Assembly (NCBI RefSeq): GCF_051020985.1
Contig: NC_135009.1
Span: 15,942,606 to 16,006,605, forward strand
Length of the DNA: 64,000 nt
From: Nomia melanderi
Taxonomy: Eukaryota > Arthropoda > Insecta > Hymenoptera > Halictidae
Direction of reading: 5' to 3'
The notes beneath the pieces are model-generated. The model had not been told where the DNA came from and did not search any database. It was given only the letters and a program-made list of their open reading frames with translations. This document shows positions 22,104 to 33,209 of the stretch, piece after piece. The first letter of the stretch is position 1; every line of letters starts with the position of its first letter. A program made the translations under genes and the position numbers.

Positions 22104-22201
22104 TTCACGTATCGAGGCATGATACAAAGTTCAACATTAAATATCCCATTCTATAGTTTTACTGTGTCGAATCAAGTGGTGACCAGAGTGCAAAGGGTTA
22201 A
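22104..22201 (-). mobile_element. TTAA MITE, family A, half copy in reverse orientation
   Basis: Ends AAGTGGTGACCAGAGTGCAAAGG then GTTAA at 22198. Only the hairpin half of family A is present; the other end is lost before about 22104. Confidence 0.75.
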
Positions 22202-22760
22202 CGTTTGGTATCGCCTCTCGCGAATCGTCGACGACGTGAATAATCGGAAATACTCGGGCCTACGAAGGGTTCCATCGATCAAGGGATCTTCGTCGCGAGC
22301 GGCAGTCGTCGTGACACGGCGAGGGGTCAAGAACAATGGTTCCGCGAAGGGGCTGGCCGCGCGTGCACCGCGCCGACGGGGGTGACGTCTTGGAAATATC
22401 GCGAGCGACGATACGACGCGCACAGCGTGGCTCGACGCACCTAAATTTGCTCGGAGACCACGGCTCTCTCTGGCCTGCTTATCGACTGCTCGCTCTGCTC
22501 GCTCCCCCCCATGCCCCTCGCCGTGGCTCCCTGCATGTGTGTTCGAGCGCGTGTACGGTTCACTTCGACCCATTAATCGCGACCGTCCTATTTACGTTCC
22601 GAGGCAGTTCCATCGTTCGCACACGCGTTACACGGCTTTTTCAGAAGGTCGTCCTGCGACCGCACGCGCTCCCTTCGCCGTTCCTCTATAATAAACCTGC
22701 CAAGGCTCCTCTGCGCCTCGAGCTGCTTCGAAAACAGGTTACATCGTCGTCGAGTAGGCC
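22202..22760. other. CpG-rich non-coding block
   Basis: The + frame at 22336-22803 (155 codons) has no recognisable motif and overlaps a frame on the other strand. Nothing supported. Confidence 0.4.
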
Positions 22761-23100
22761 GATCGACGCGTTTCGATTGATACTACTCGTTCCACGGAGA
22801 TAAAGAATCGTTCTTGGAATATCTCTCTTTATATTCTATTCTGGAGAAAAAGAATTCCTAATGTCATCTGATACCATCAGACGCGTCAGCTGTCAACCAC
22901 AATCCGAGTGCTACGGTGTTTAGACTCGATCGACGCGTTTCGATTGATACTGCTTGTTCCGCGGAGATAAAGAATCGTTCTTAGAATATCTATCTTTAGG
23001 ATATTCTATTCTGAAGCAGAAGGATTTCTAATGTCATCTGATATCATCGAATCAACGCGTCAACTTACTGTCAACTACGTTAATTCGAGTGCCACTTTCA
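22761..23100 (+). repeat. Tandem duplication, 167-bp period
   Basis: GATCGACGCGTTTCGATTGA occurs at 22761 and again at 22928. Similarity continues through AGATAAAGAATCGTTCTT and CTAATGTCATCTGAT. A handful of substitutions and small indels separate the two units. Confidence 0.9.
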
Positions 23101-25148
23101 GAACTCGATCGCGCTTTCGTTTCAGCTTAGAAACAAAGATGCTTTCCAATTCTCGCAGAAAACAATTCTAAATAGTCCAATAGTTCTATTCTTCTATCCC
23201 TAAGCAGGCGATATGAGATATGCGAATAAACAATTGGAAGGAAGACGAATAAGTAAACTTCATTCCCAACGAACTAATACATTTGAAACATATATCAGCT
23301 ACACTAAACGAGCCATGACGAAAGTACAATATCCACAGGTGACGTCTTACACAGAGTCTCCAGACAGCCGCTCGTTAACGAAGACGCTAACGAATAACCC
23401 GCCACGGCCTGTGTAACGCTCGGAGCCGGACCTATCCGGACGATCTCGAGCGGCGCGTCTTTAATCGGCGAGCGTGCACTATCCGCAGCGAGAGGCGCGG
23501 CACGGGTGCGACGACGGTTCGAGCGAGAGAATTTTAATCGAATCATTCGATCGGTCTGTCAAAGCGTGCAGGTGACGTCAGGCCGGTCCGCGGCCAATGA
23601 CGATCGGCCGGGCGAGCTCGTCGCATACGGCACGGCCGATCGAGCAGCTGCCCCCGCGGAGGCTGGTCTAAAATCGTCCGGCGAAAGGACGCGCTTCGTT
23701 GGCTCGAGGTATCGACCGATCGCCGCGGATCGCTTTTCTTTCTCGCAAAGCGGAGCGGTGCTGCGAACAAGACGGAACAGTCGGGTTCTAAGGGAGATTC
23801 GTTTGAGCCTTTCAGGAATCGAGTGTTCAAAGTGTTCGAGTATAACGTGTCCATTAACAATTGTCTCTCGACGTTTCGCTGGTTGTTAGCATCGTCGGAG
23901 GGTTCGAGGATTATTCTCACTTTTATTTATTCTGACTGACCGACTAACTTCTCGGGTAGAAGAACATAGAGAAAGTAAAGAGGTTCGCAAGAGCTAGAGA
24001 AATTTCATACGGATCAGTTCGTCGAATATGCGAGACTTGGACAGACTCTAAGAAAAGAAAGAATATAGGGAACAATAGAAAACAGTTTCGAAAGCAAAGG
24101 CGTAACTGGTATCGTATGAAAATCGTAAATGAAAAGTCCAACGATCAACGATCGAACCGGCCGTGGCAGCGTAACACAGCATAGTTGACCGCGAAGGATC
24201 AACTCCTCCCCAGCCGCTAAGTCTAAACGGCGCGGCAAGGAAAATAGAGCGGATTCCGTGACCCGTTTCTCCTCGTTCTCTCTCTCCGCCTTCGGTTCTT
24301 TCCCTCGGCCCGCTAAACGACTTGATCGTCCGGCGGCCGAACGAAAGGAAAACGGCGTCGCACCGCGAGCGGCGCGGCGGCGCGCAGCCGAGGGGCTTCG
24401 TAAGTCAAGTCATCTGAACCCCGTCAGCTTCGTCATCTATTGGTCTTCTAACGTAAGGGCTGCGCTATGCACCGAAGCGTTGCCAAATGGATTTACGTCT
24501 CCTTATGCCGGCGGATAGAGGAACCGTAAGGTTTCCGCGCGGTCGTCTCTCGTCTCTTTCGCTTTCGATCGGCCGCTCGCAAATTAATCTGTTTCTCTCT
24601 CGGCGTTAAACCGCTTACCGGGCACACGTCATGTGCGTACACGCTCCCGGAGATCGCGCGAGGCGCGCGGCGCGCTCCTTCCAAGACGCGCGACGCGCCG
24701 CGCCGCGGATCGATCGATCGCCTCGCGAAAGCTTCGCGACCCTTCGCCGCCCCCGCGCGCGTCGCCGTCTCTTTCGCAACTTTCGCAACTCTTCGTCGTT
24801 AATAATTCAACGGCCGGGAGAAAGGAATTCTATACTCGTCCGACGTGGAAATTACGCGTCCGCCACCGGAAACCGTAGTTTGTTTTTTCCATTCGAGACG
24901 AAATTTCTTGTTACCGGAACACGGAACGGCCCGGTGGATTTCTGTGGACGACGGGGAGGATCGTGTTGTATTGTGGGTATATATGTTGATGTAAACTGTC
25001 GTCTGGGCGAAGATAATCGATCGTGGATCATCTAGGTCACTGGGCGCACTTTTGGTCAACCTTGAGGCCTTCGTAGGTAAAGATCTCAATGATCCTTCGT
25101 GTTTCGGATAAACTTTGTTCCTTTGTGAAATAAACTGTGTATATACAT
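23101..25148. other. Non-coding stretch, CpG-rich from 23400
   Basis: Several overlapping frames on both strands with no conserved features. Nothing recognised beyond a GC-rich GGCGCGGCG stretch near 24370 and GCGCGGCGCG near 24665. Confidence 0.45.
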
Positions 25149-25338
25149 TTAACACTTTGACTGCTACGTCACTCGAATTCGGGTGACATCAATTTTTACA
25201 GAAACGTGGACGTTAATTTTTTTCATGACGTATCGAACGAACCGAATTTTGTTGGATATATGAGATACAAGAAAGATACTTGATTTTTGAAAGAATCTTG
25301 ATTTCTCAGTTTCTGATTAGTGGCAGTCAAAGTGTTAA
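25149..25338 (+). mobile_element. TTAA MITE, family G, complete
   Basis: TTAA at 25149 and 25335; ends CACTTTGACTGC and GCAGTCAAAGTG are a perfect 12-bp inverted repeat. Near the left end GTCACTCGAATTCGGGTGAC is an almost perfect 20-bp palindrome. A reversed, truncated copy is at 51248. Confidence 0.9.
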
Positions 25339-26536
25339 AGAAAACCGTACTCGATTGGCCAACAATATGTATATGCGAGATGGACAAGGAAGAAACGTGG
25401 AATACTAGCGGCAATAATTGAAACGATTTATAACGTTTCTAGTAACGAGAATTTCGTCAGGACGACGGGATATTTAGCGGAGACGTCGGGGAGTCCTTTA
25501 TTCGCGTTCAACGCTCGACGATCGCTCGCCGTTTCTCCCGATCGAACCGCGCGAACTCGATTCCGGCGGGGCCGAACTTTCCCTTCGGCTTATTATCGGA
25601 AGCTGCCGCTCCGAGGGATCTTCTCGCGCGAACGAACGCGCCCGCGAACATTCGCCGGATCCGCTCCGCCTCGCCGACTCCGAGAGACCCATTCAACTCG
25701 ATACTCCTCCGCGGAAACTTCGGGAAGACTGCTCTCCTCGATAACGATTCGCGAAAAACTCGAACGAGAAATCTGCTCGCGTAACGATGTCGCCGGTGTC
25801 GCGGTTTCCTCTTCGCTCCGTGTTCCCTTTCTACCCCGTATCGCGTTCGAGATTTTTCTTGCAACCGTACTGTTCTGTACCCGTGTACAAAGGTCTCGAA
25901 TCTCTCGTCGAGTTCGAATAAGCGAAATTAAATCGAAATTAAATCGAGTCGTTCCTTGGATCTGAATATTAATCGTTCTTGCGACGAGAGTCACGGGCAG
26001 ACACAATTCTTCGTTTCCGGGGATTAGCCGATGGAAATTTGATCGATCGCGGCGCGCAGCTCCGGAAAAGAGATATATACAAGATCCTCGAGTCGGATCG
26101 AAAGAAGAGCCGCGTCTCCGGTGTCCCGGCCGAGCGGCTTTCCATGTCGTACATCTAATACGAATTTATGGGATCGAGAAGAAGATAGGAGAGAGTTCCA
26201 CTCCTCGGGAATGAAATCCCGGCGAGCGCGCGCGCGCGGCCGGACGCTCGTTACGCTCGTCTTATCAGGAAATATCATTCCCAGAAGAGGACACGCGAAA
26301 CTGCAGCGTCGCCCTCGAGTTTGCCGACCTCTCCTCGGATTCAGCGGTTCTCGACGCCGGCTCCCGGCTTCTTCTTGCCCTCGCGAGAACCGTCGCGGAC
26401 GGGAGCGGAAGAAGCGGAAAAAAAGAAGAAGTTTCATTTGCAGCGGCGAGTGCACCGCCTGGGACCTGTTCGCGTCGCTCGCGGGAGGAGAAGGGGCGGG
26501 TCGTGCAACCCTGTTCGTTATCAACCGTCCTCTCAC
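25339..26536. other. CpG-rich non-coding block
   Basis: Overlapping open frames on both strands, Arg/Ser-rich, no motif. If the donor at 26536 (minus) is used, this is the start of a minus-strand intron. Confidence 0.4.
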
Positions 26537-27400
26537 CCCCGTCGACCTCTAGCCGCCCGTCCACCGGCTGCACACACGCGTCCTGTGCTCGTCACTTTCT
26601 CTACTCCGCCTGTCTCTGATTCTCGTTCCGTCCTCTGTCTATCCATCGATCTGCACTTTCCACGGGAAAGTCGAAAGACGAGTGAAAAGGATCCAAGAAG
26701 AACGAGCCTAGCAAAACGGTGTCGAAAGAGAAACGAGGCCTGTCTGATTCTCGTTCCATCTATCTATCGATCTCCCACAGCGAGGAAAGCCGGAGTAAAG
26801 GGTAACGAAAAAGAGAATCCAAGAGGAATCCCATAGCGAAACCGAGGTTTCGAAGGAAAGAAGGAACGCCGGGAAGCGAGGAGGAAACGAACGAGGCTGC
26901 GGAGAAAATAAACGAGAAGCATCGGAGATCACCCGAAGAAACTCGGAGCCGAATCTCTCGGAGAAAGAGCAGGCCCGAGGAAAGCGAAAGACGGGGAGCG
27001 AGAGGGAGAGAGGAGAACCGGCGACGTGGAAGCAGCGTTGGAAGGAAAGAGAGCCGCGAGGCGGCGGGGCGGGGAGGTGGGAGAGCGAGAGAGGGCTCGA
27101 GCCTCGAATGCGAGGGAGGAGGAGGAAAACACGTGGCGGAGGGTGGAAAAGTGGGTGCAAACAGAGGGAAACGGACGGGTGGCGGCGCGGCGAGGGAGGC
27201 TCGCGGGAGAGGGAGAGAGACGCGTTCGCCGGGTCGAAAGAGGACGGCCGGCGGGCCGAGAGAGACGGCTGCCACCGGGGGAGGAGGGCTCAGAGAAAGA
27301 GAACGTCGGAGAGAGAGAAGGAGGGGTGGCACGCGCAATGCGGGTATTGATTCACGGCGGCAGCCGGCAACCAGCCTGAAACACACGACCGAGGCGACTC
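26537..27400 (-). promoter_or_regulatory. Minus-strand pyrimidine-rich leader-like block
   Basis: On the minus strand this block is CT- and CpG-rich, with runs like those at 1-2186, and open in more than one frame (the longest, 26760-27386, is Pro/Ser/Leu/Arg-rich). At its downstream edge the minus strand reads GACGGG|GTGAGAGG, a donor-like site at 26536. Together these suggest an untranslated first exon. It lies downstream of the minus-strand coding exon at 30389-30636, so it could be an alternative start for that gene. There is no direct evidence of transcription. Confidence 0.3.
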
Positions 27401-27471
27401 GACTCCGCGACTCTGACTCCGACTCGATTCACCACGGTGACACACCAGCCAGCCAGCGACCGAGTGGTCGC

Positions 27472-27495
27472 GGGGCGAGGGAGGGGCGAGGGGGG
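27472..27495 (+). other. G-quadruplex motif
   Basis: Four G runs, GGGG-CGA-GGG-A-GGGG-CGA-GGGGGG, meet the classic pattern of four runs of at least three G with short loops. It sits just upstream (in minus-strand terms) of the leader-like block. Confidence 0.7.
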
Positions 27496-27496
27496 C

Positions 27497-27518
27497 CGGC
27501 TGGCTGGCTGGCTGGCTG
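27497..27518. repeat. (GGCT)n microsatellite
   Basis: About five GGCT units. A short complementary CCAGCCAGCCAGC run lies at 27445-27457, so the two could pair across the G-quadruplex motif. Confidence 0.85.
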
Positions 27519-29556
27519 CACGGAGAAACGAGGCTCCGACTCTTCGTGGCGGCCTGGGCTGGCCCGGATAGGGGATGAACGCCGAAATCGCGCGTCGCCG
27601 ACGCTCGGACGAGCTAATGGGGACGTCTGCGACCCGTGGGCATCCCCTTTTCTTCGTTGATGCTCCGATAGACGTCGCCGATCACTCATGGGCGAATCGT
27701 TTTGAGATTCAAGGGGCCGCTGCGGTATGCAGGCAGCGTTTTCCGAGGGTAGTGGAATGAAATGCCGTGTGCACGGTGAATGTCGTGTGCACGAATCCTT
27801 TAACGGTCAGGGAAAAAATCATCTGGCATCGGAGGCAGCGGAGACTCCAGGAGCAGACGCAAGGGAAGACCAAGAGGGTGCAAAGCACTCCACTTCCCCT
27901 CGGAGCCGAATAATCTTCCGACCCCGCGCGAATTCGATCGCGACCTACTTAACAATGGAACCACCGAGTTCGACTGAGTTCCAGGTTTTTTCGGGGACGT
28001 GAGCGTCGGCGTATAGGCGTCGAGGTTTGGTGTTTAGAATCGAGCTGGAAAGCAGTTTGATTAGACTATCGATCTATGGTATCTTTTCGTATTGAGAGTC
28101 CGTGATTTAGATTCTCGTAGGGAAGGAATATTTCAGATCGCGGAAGGTTAAGATTCGAATCGATCTGCATTTCAGTTGACCTGTTACCGAATCGACTTTA
28201 CGAATCACCGCTCTATGGACCTTCCGGTCCTCGCTGCATACTTTCGAGAGACGTCCATTCAACGACGATCGTGCTTTCGTTGAGAAAGGGACGTTCCCAG
28301 GGTTCCGTTCAATTTAAAGGATCCTCGCGACGGTCCGTTCTCGGAGCTTCGGGAGCCACGCGTGCACCGGACGCGTGCACTCGCGTGTCCGCGCGTCGGA
28401 AGCGGCGGACATCGCGGCGATCAAAGGTGAAATGTATATAGGCGGACGCATCGATTCGACGAGTCGGAGATACGGGTGTAGGAAACGGGGCGCGGTGGAG
28501 CGAGAAGGAGCGGAGGATCTCCGAGAGAGGTCGAGAACCTTGACGATTCGGTTCGCGATGGCGCCGACTCGGTGCAACCCGTTTCCGCGTAGCGCCGATC
28601 GCTTCTCTCGCCGGCTATTTATACGCAGCGCTCCGTCGCGGAACGACAGGGGTCGCAGGTCGGATCGGTCGGCAGGGGACGTTCGGGGGACGATTCCAGC
28701 GGTGGAAAAAAGACGGCCGGGCGCGAAGTTTCGCGGACCGATCAGTGACCCGTCTATTCCGAGAGGGAAATCTACGAATAAAACACAAGGTGTCTATTGT
28801 GGTCGGAGCGGCGGTCGACGGGAACGTCCGCGGAACGATCGAATGTCCGTCGACGTTGCGTCGGCACTGGGAAATCGTTGACGCGGGCGCATGGAAATCG
28901 CGAATGAATTGATAAACGCGACCGGCTGACACGGTCCGGGCTAAAAACAAAGGGAAACGGCTGAACGATCGAACCGCGATCGATAACGAAGCATATCGGA
29001 GCCTGTCGAGAGGGTACAGACACCTCGGTGCATTAGAGTTTAATACAGCCGCAGTAGTGCATACCCGGCCATGGCCAGCCGCAAGCTTACTTTGCTGCCA
29101 TCTCGCATCGACGCTCGTCTCGCGGGTAAATCGAAAAGGCGATTGTCGAGATATATAAATACCCTTTGATGTACAATTCCGACTGTAAGCAAGATACGCT
29201 CGCAGTAGTATAAGCAGGGACATAGTCAGACTCTGTATCTTCAACCGATACTACGTGATTCTGCTCGGACTACACAAGGTAAACTACAGCGTGGCTTTAT
29301 CAACCTACAATTTACGCGGAGGAATTCCGAGAGATAACAACCCTTGTTACCCACCCTGTTAGACGGTACCAATGAGAAGCGTCCACTGTTACCGACGGAA
29401 GCCAGGAAAGCTTCCATCGCGGGGTCGATTATAGCTGCGCCAGTAGATACCGACTGTGGTCAGACACGCGGGACACTGTACCGTGGAGTGATAGAAAGTA
29501 GGTGGAGAAAGCAGAGAATATTTATGATAAAGCACTGCGATTGTTATAACGAGAGC
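27519..29556. other. CpG-rich non-coding block
   Basis: A 209-codon minus frame (28615-29244) begins with a hydrophobic stretch, but the rest is Arg/Ser-rich without cysteine pattern or motif, so I do not call it. No element ends seen. Confidence 0.45.
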
Positions 29557-29728
29557 CACTAAACGGGTTAAAATTACCCATCCCTGATTTCTCTTTGTTG
29601 CGATTATTAAAAGCAGATTCTCCTCTAAGTCGGAGAAATTAATTTGCCAGTACGCAAACTGAACTGTAAGTCAATTCAAGTTTCAGTAGAAGCACTCTTC
29701 GAGTTTCTATAGACGAATTTCTGTACTG
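29557..29728 (+). mobile_element. TTAA MITE, family C2, worn copy
   Basis: Interior sequence CTGTAAGTCAATTCAAGTTTCAG and TTCGAGTTTCTATAGACGAA matches C2. Both termini are degraded, and the right end is cut where the next C2 copy starts. Confidence 0.65.
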
Positions 29729-29928
29729 TCAACACTAGAACTACCAAGTGGCTCAAAACCACCCCCACCTCTTCTGCAATTATTCAAAGAACCAGACGCA
29801 TCTTAGGGAAATGAGTAGCAATTGATTTAAAAGCATGCGAATTAAATTGAAATCTTAATACACAATGTTAGGGTTTCTACAGAAAAATTCGAAAATCTAA
29901 TTCAACTACTCGGTAGTTCTAGTGTTAC
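29729..29928 (+). mobile_element. TTAA MITE, family C2, complete
   Basis: TCAA at 29729, TTAC at 29925; ends CACTAGAACTACC and GGTAGTTCTAGTG are a perfect 13-bp inverted repeat. A small hairpin, GTGGCTCAAAACCAC, sits just inside the left end. Confidence 0.85.
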
Positions 29929-30066
29929 ATTGCATACCTAATTTTCAGAAAACTGAATTGTGATATTTTTATCTATTCTATATTTTTCCAATGCTGTGGT
30001 AATCAGCGAAGTCGCACAGCTAAGTGTCTACATAAACGAGATTTCTAGTTACCCGTACGCAATGTG

Positions 30067-30301
30067 TTAACCCTTTGCACTCGAAAATCATTAGAAATAT
30101 CCAACATTTTCCAACGAGATATAGACGATATTGAACTAATTTGACGACGATTCACTGACAAATTAAGCAACAAAGGTGTTCTATTTCAATATTTCACATA
30201 GCGCTACAAAGTTTAATTTAAAATACTAAATATTCAACTTAATAGTTTTGCTATATCAAATAAAATGGCAACTAAGAGTCACCTCGAGTGCAAAGGGTTA
30301 A
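30067..30301 (-). mobile_element. TTAA MITE, family A, complete
   Basis: TTAA at 30067 and 30298; ends CCCTTTGCACTCGA and CTCGAGTGCAAAGGG. Reverse orientation: the hairpin end (AACTAAGAGTCACCTCGAG, stem mutated) is on the right. It ends 87 bp before the donor of the minus-strand coding exon and so would lie at the beginning of its intron. Confidence 0.9.
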
Positions 30302-30388
30302 AACCGGGATACTTCAAAGCCATGTGATCATTCCTCGATACCAAGTTTCAACAGTATCGCCGATCTGGGAACAGTAAAACAGACTCAC

Positions 30389-30636
30389 ATGATATCCCCG
30401 AGCTTGATGCGGGTCTGCACGAGGGCGCAGCTCTTGTGGTCGCTGGTGGTAACCGCCCTCCGCCTCCTGACGGCGTAGCGTTGCACATCCGGTGGTAAAG
30501 CAGCGGCATCGTTGTTCGCGTTCCCAGAGACACCCGCCGGGCCGCCATACCCTGCGAGGCCCGCACCTCCACGCACCAGAGGGCTGCTGCCCCGCCGGCG
30601 CGTAGACATGTGCCGGCCTCCCACGCCGCCCAACAT
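30389..30636 (-). CDS. Coding exon, N-terminal part of an unrecognised protein
   Basis: Minus-strand reading gives 82 codons plus two bases, starting MLGGVGGRHMSTRRRGSSPL and ending CALVQTRIKLGDI. The exon stops in AT|GTGAGT, a consensus 5' splice site; without splicing the frame ends at once in TGA. An in-frame TGA at 30661-30663 precedes the first ATG, which supports this start. A second ATG is codon 10. Residues 1-49 are Gly/Ala/Ser/Pro-rich and probably disordered, residues 57-60 are four arginines, and residues 66-82 look ordered, with a single Cys70. Codon third positions are GC-rich, unlike the flanking MITEs. Alternatively CAG at 30638-30640 is a splice acceptor, making this an internal exon beginning G|ATG. 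I do not recognise the family; no downstream exon was found in the window. Confidence 0.5.
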
Positions 30637-31375
30637 CCTGCGAACCAAACATCGTCCCCTTCAAACATCTGCATACGCGGGGTTGGCCAGACGCGCACAC
30701 GGCAACCGACGAATCGCGAGTTTTCGACCGCGAGCCTTTCAACCGGTCGTCAACCCTCGACTCGAGGGCAGAACGACCGTTCGTTTTAATAGACACTCCG
30801 CCGATTCGCTCTCGTCGAGATCTTCTCGAACGAGGACGGATATCGCGGTACTATTCTAGGAGATCTCGAGTACGCTACACGCGATCGTTTCTCGTGCGAG
30901 CCACTCGAAAAATGTATAGGTTTGTGGCGGAGTTCTACTGCTGGTTCGACTGCAGGTTGTTCAACCCTGGAAATCTGGGGAATTTGGGGGTTCGAGCAGT
31001 CAGTGTTGCATCGAACGCGACTCGAGAAGCGAATTATAGGAATTATAGGACTCGCGGTGATTAATAATTATAGAGCAGGCGTACACTTTGAAATCGTGTT
31101 AATTTTCTCGCGCACGCAGCGAGCTGCAACCGATCGAACAGTAAATCACGACGATGAGTCGAAGCGAAACTAGAATCTTGACGATCTAGTCGCCTAATAC
31201 AACTGCCCTCCGCTGAAGACTATAGCTGAATCCGAAAGAAAGCTAATTTTTCGTACGATAAGACACTACGAGAACCAGAAAACGCTACGAGACCTTCCGA
31301 AAGACACACAAACACAACTGTTACAATAAAGTGTTTCTCACTCGAAACATCTCACAGCCATCGTCTCGGAAACCC
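30637..31375. other. Upstream region of the minus-strand exon
   Basis: Would hold the 5' leader and promoter if codon 1 is the true start. No TATA box or initiator stands out. AT-richer and featureless from 31020. Confidence 0.4.
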
Positions 31376-31449
31376 TTCTTAACGCAACGTAACGATCAGA
31401 AATTCAATCCACAGTTCGAATCTGCGGCGCTCGAGCTCCTTCGGTATCC
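31376..31449 (+). repeat. R2 dispersed repeat, copy 1
   Basis: CTTAACGCAACGTAACGATC through TTCGGTATCC matches 53575-53649 with about 10 differences over ~74 bp. The flanks are unrelated and no terminal repeats were found. Confidence 0.8.
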
Positions 31450-32785
31450 CCGGCGAGCTCGATAGGAAGAGGACGAGCGTAAACGCGAAGCGAGGAGATT
31501 AGGAAGAAACTCGAGGGAACGGTTCCCCGTTAATTGGGTTAGGTTAGCCGGCCTAATCGCCGCGGGCATCGGAAGCGCGGCGAGTCACGCGACCCTTCGC
31601 TACTCGTTTGCTTTACCGTCCCGCGTACAACGGCCTCGCCGATGCGTTTCCCCTATCTACCGAGGATCGTTCTCATCGAGACGCTTTTACCATTTCGCCA
31701 ACTCCAATTACCGTCGAGTGGCCGTCACGTGTTTCCGTTGTTTATCCGTCGCGGCCGCGAATTCCGCCCGCCGAACTACTCGCTCGTTTCGTTTATTATT
31801 CTACTTCGGCCCCGTCCCCGTCGCGTTTCACGTCGTTACTCGATACTCCGCGAACAACGCTCGAGACGCCACGAGAGTTTCAATTTAAATCGCACGCGTG
31901 ACTTCGCGAGACGCGGCACAATACGCGTCCCATTCAATCGAACCTTTGACGCGACCCGCTAATTACGGATACGTTCTCAAAGTAACAACGATAATGATTT
32001 TGTTCGTACGATGGTGCTCAGTCAATTGGATCCCGAGTTGTAGAGTGATTTACACGAATGGAATTCAATTGAATCTCAAGCACGCGTTGCCAAGTTTTAG
32101 TATAGGTCACGATCCGCTGTCGGTTCAGAGGTTCACCGGCGAAGACGGCTGGATTATTCCGATTATTTGTTAACGTTATTTTTAGTTCCGATTCGCAGAA
32201 GTGAATAATTACGCTCGCAGGGTACCCCGGTTATCCGATTCCAGCGCAACTCAGGCGGTCCGTGCCAGTCGCTATCGAAAGTGATTACGGTTCGTGCACG
32301 GTCGGACAGCGGCCTACTAACAAGTGGTCTAGAACTTCTTCGGCGTTCCAGTTAAAACGGATCCGCGCCGGGCGGCGTGCCGCCGCGGGAAATAGTATCG
32401 GGAATCTACCCGGCGCGCCTTGTAATTGTTTTCTCGGCCGCGAAAACGAAAACGAGAAGTTCCCCCGTTTATTTTTTCCACGGCAGCCCCGCGAGTTTCG
32501 TTTCATTAGTTTCCGGAGTCAATGTTCCGCGGTTCCCTTTTATTGAGAAACGGAGACTGGCCGGGCTCGCGTGTCGTCGAGCGAAACTACTAACCGTCCG
32601 TCCATCACTCGCTTATTCTACTTACGAGTTTCCGAGGATAATCCTCCGAAAACTATATCCCACGCTTCGCATTTCATTTCAATGATCCATTTTCGCACAT
32701 CTCGACAGCTTTTTAACCCTTTGACGAAGATTCTTCGAAATATGTAAAATCTTCGACATATGAAGATAAATTATATATGAATTGT
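31450..32785. other. Non-coding stretch, mostly CpG-rich
   Basis: No protein-like frame. Near 32713 a TTAACCCTTTGACGAAG end, close to family F termini, marks a worn MITE of unclear extent running to the next element. Confidence 0.4.
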
Positions 32786-32996
32786 TTAACCCTTTGCACT
32801 CGAGAGGTGACTCTCACTCACCATTTGATTTCATACAGTGAAACCATAAAATTTGATACTTAATATTATAAAGTTAGCTTCACATATTAGTAAAGTTAGT
32901 TTCTAATATTAAGTTAGTTTCACGGAATATCGTCTTTGTCTCATCAGAAAGTGTTCAAATATTTCTGATGAAAAACTTCCGAGTGCAAAGGGTTAA
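32786..32996 (+). mobile_element. TTAA MITE, family A, abutting family B
   Basis: TTAA at 32786 and 32993; ends CCCTTTGCACTCGAGAGG and TTCCGAGTGCAAAGGG. An internal AGTTAGTTTC duplication is present. Its right TTAA is also the left TTAA of the next element. Confidence 0.9.
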
Positions 32997-33209
32997 CCCT
33001 TTGAACTCCGTAGGCTCCAATATCGCACCAGTTCCAATATTAAATATTTTAATGAATCTTAAAGAAACTACCCTTCAATTATTCGATTTTCCACACATGT
33101 AAATTTTGCACTAAGGAAAATGAAAGATCTAAGGAATGTTATAGGATACTATAAAGATTAGTTGCAATTGCCGATAGACTACAAAACCATCTAGAGTGCC
33201 AAGGGTTAA
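32993..33209 (+). mobile_element. TTAA MITE, family B, sharing TTAA with family A
   Basis: TTAA at 32993 and 33206; ends CCCTTTGAACTCCGTAGG and CTAGAGTGCCAAGGG. Begins exactly at the terminal TTAA of the preceding A element, with no spacer. Confidence 0.9.

Noticed and set aside
26760..27386. 208-codon Pro/Ser/Leu/Arg-rich minus frame
   Set aside because: Low complexity and open in more than one phase. Treated as part of a leader-like block.
28615..29244. 209-codon minus frame with a hydrophobic N-terminus resembling a signal peptide
   Set aside because: Beyond the first 20 residues there is no secreted-protein pattern, and nothing supports splicing or transcription here.
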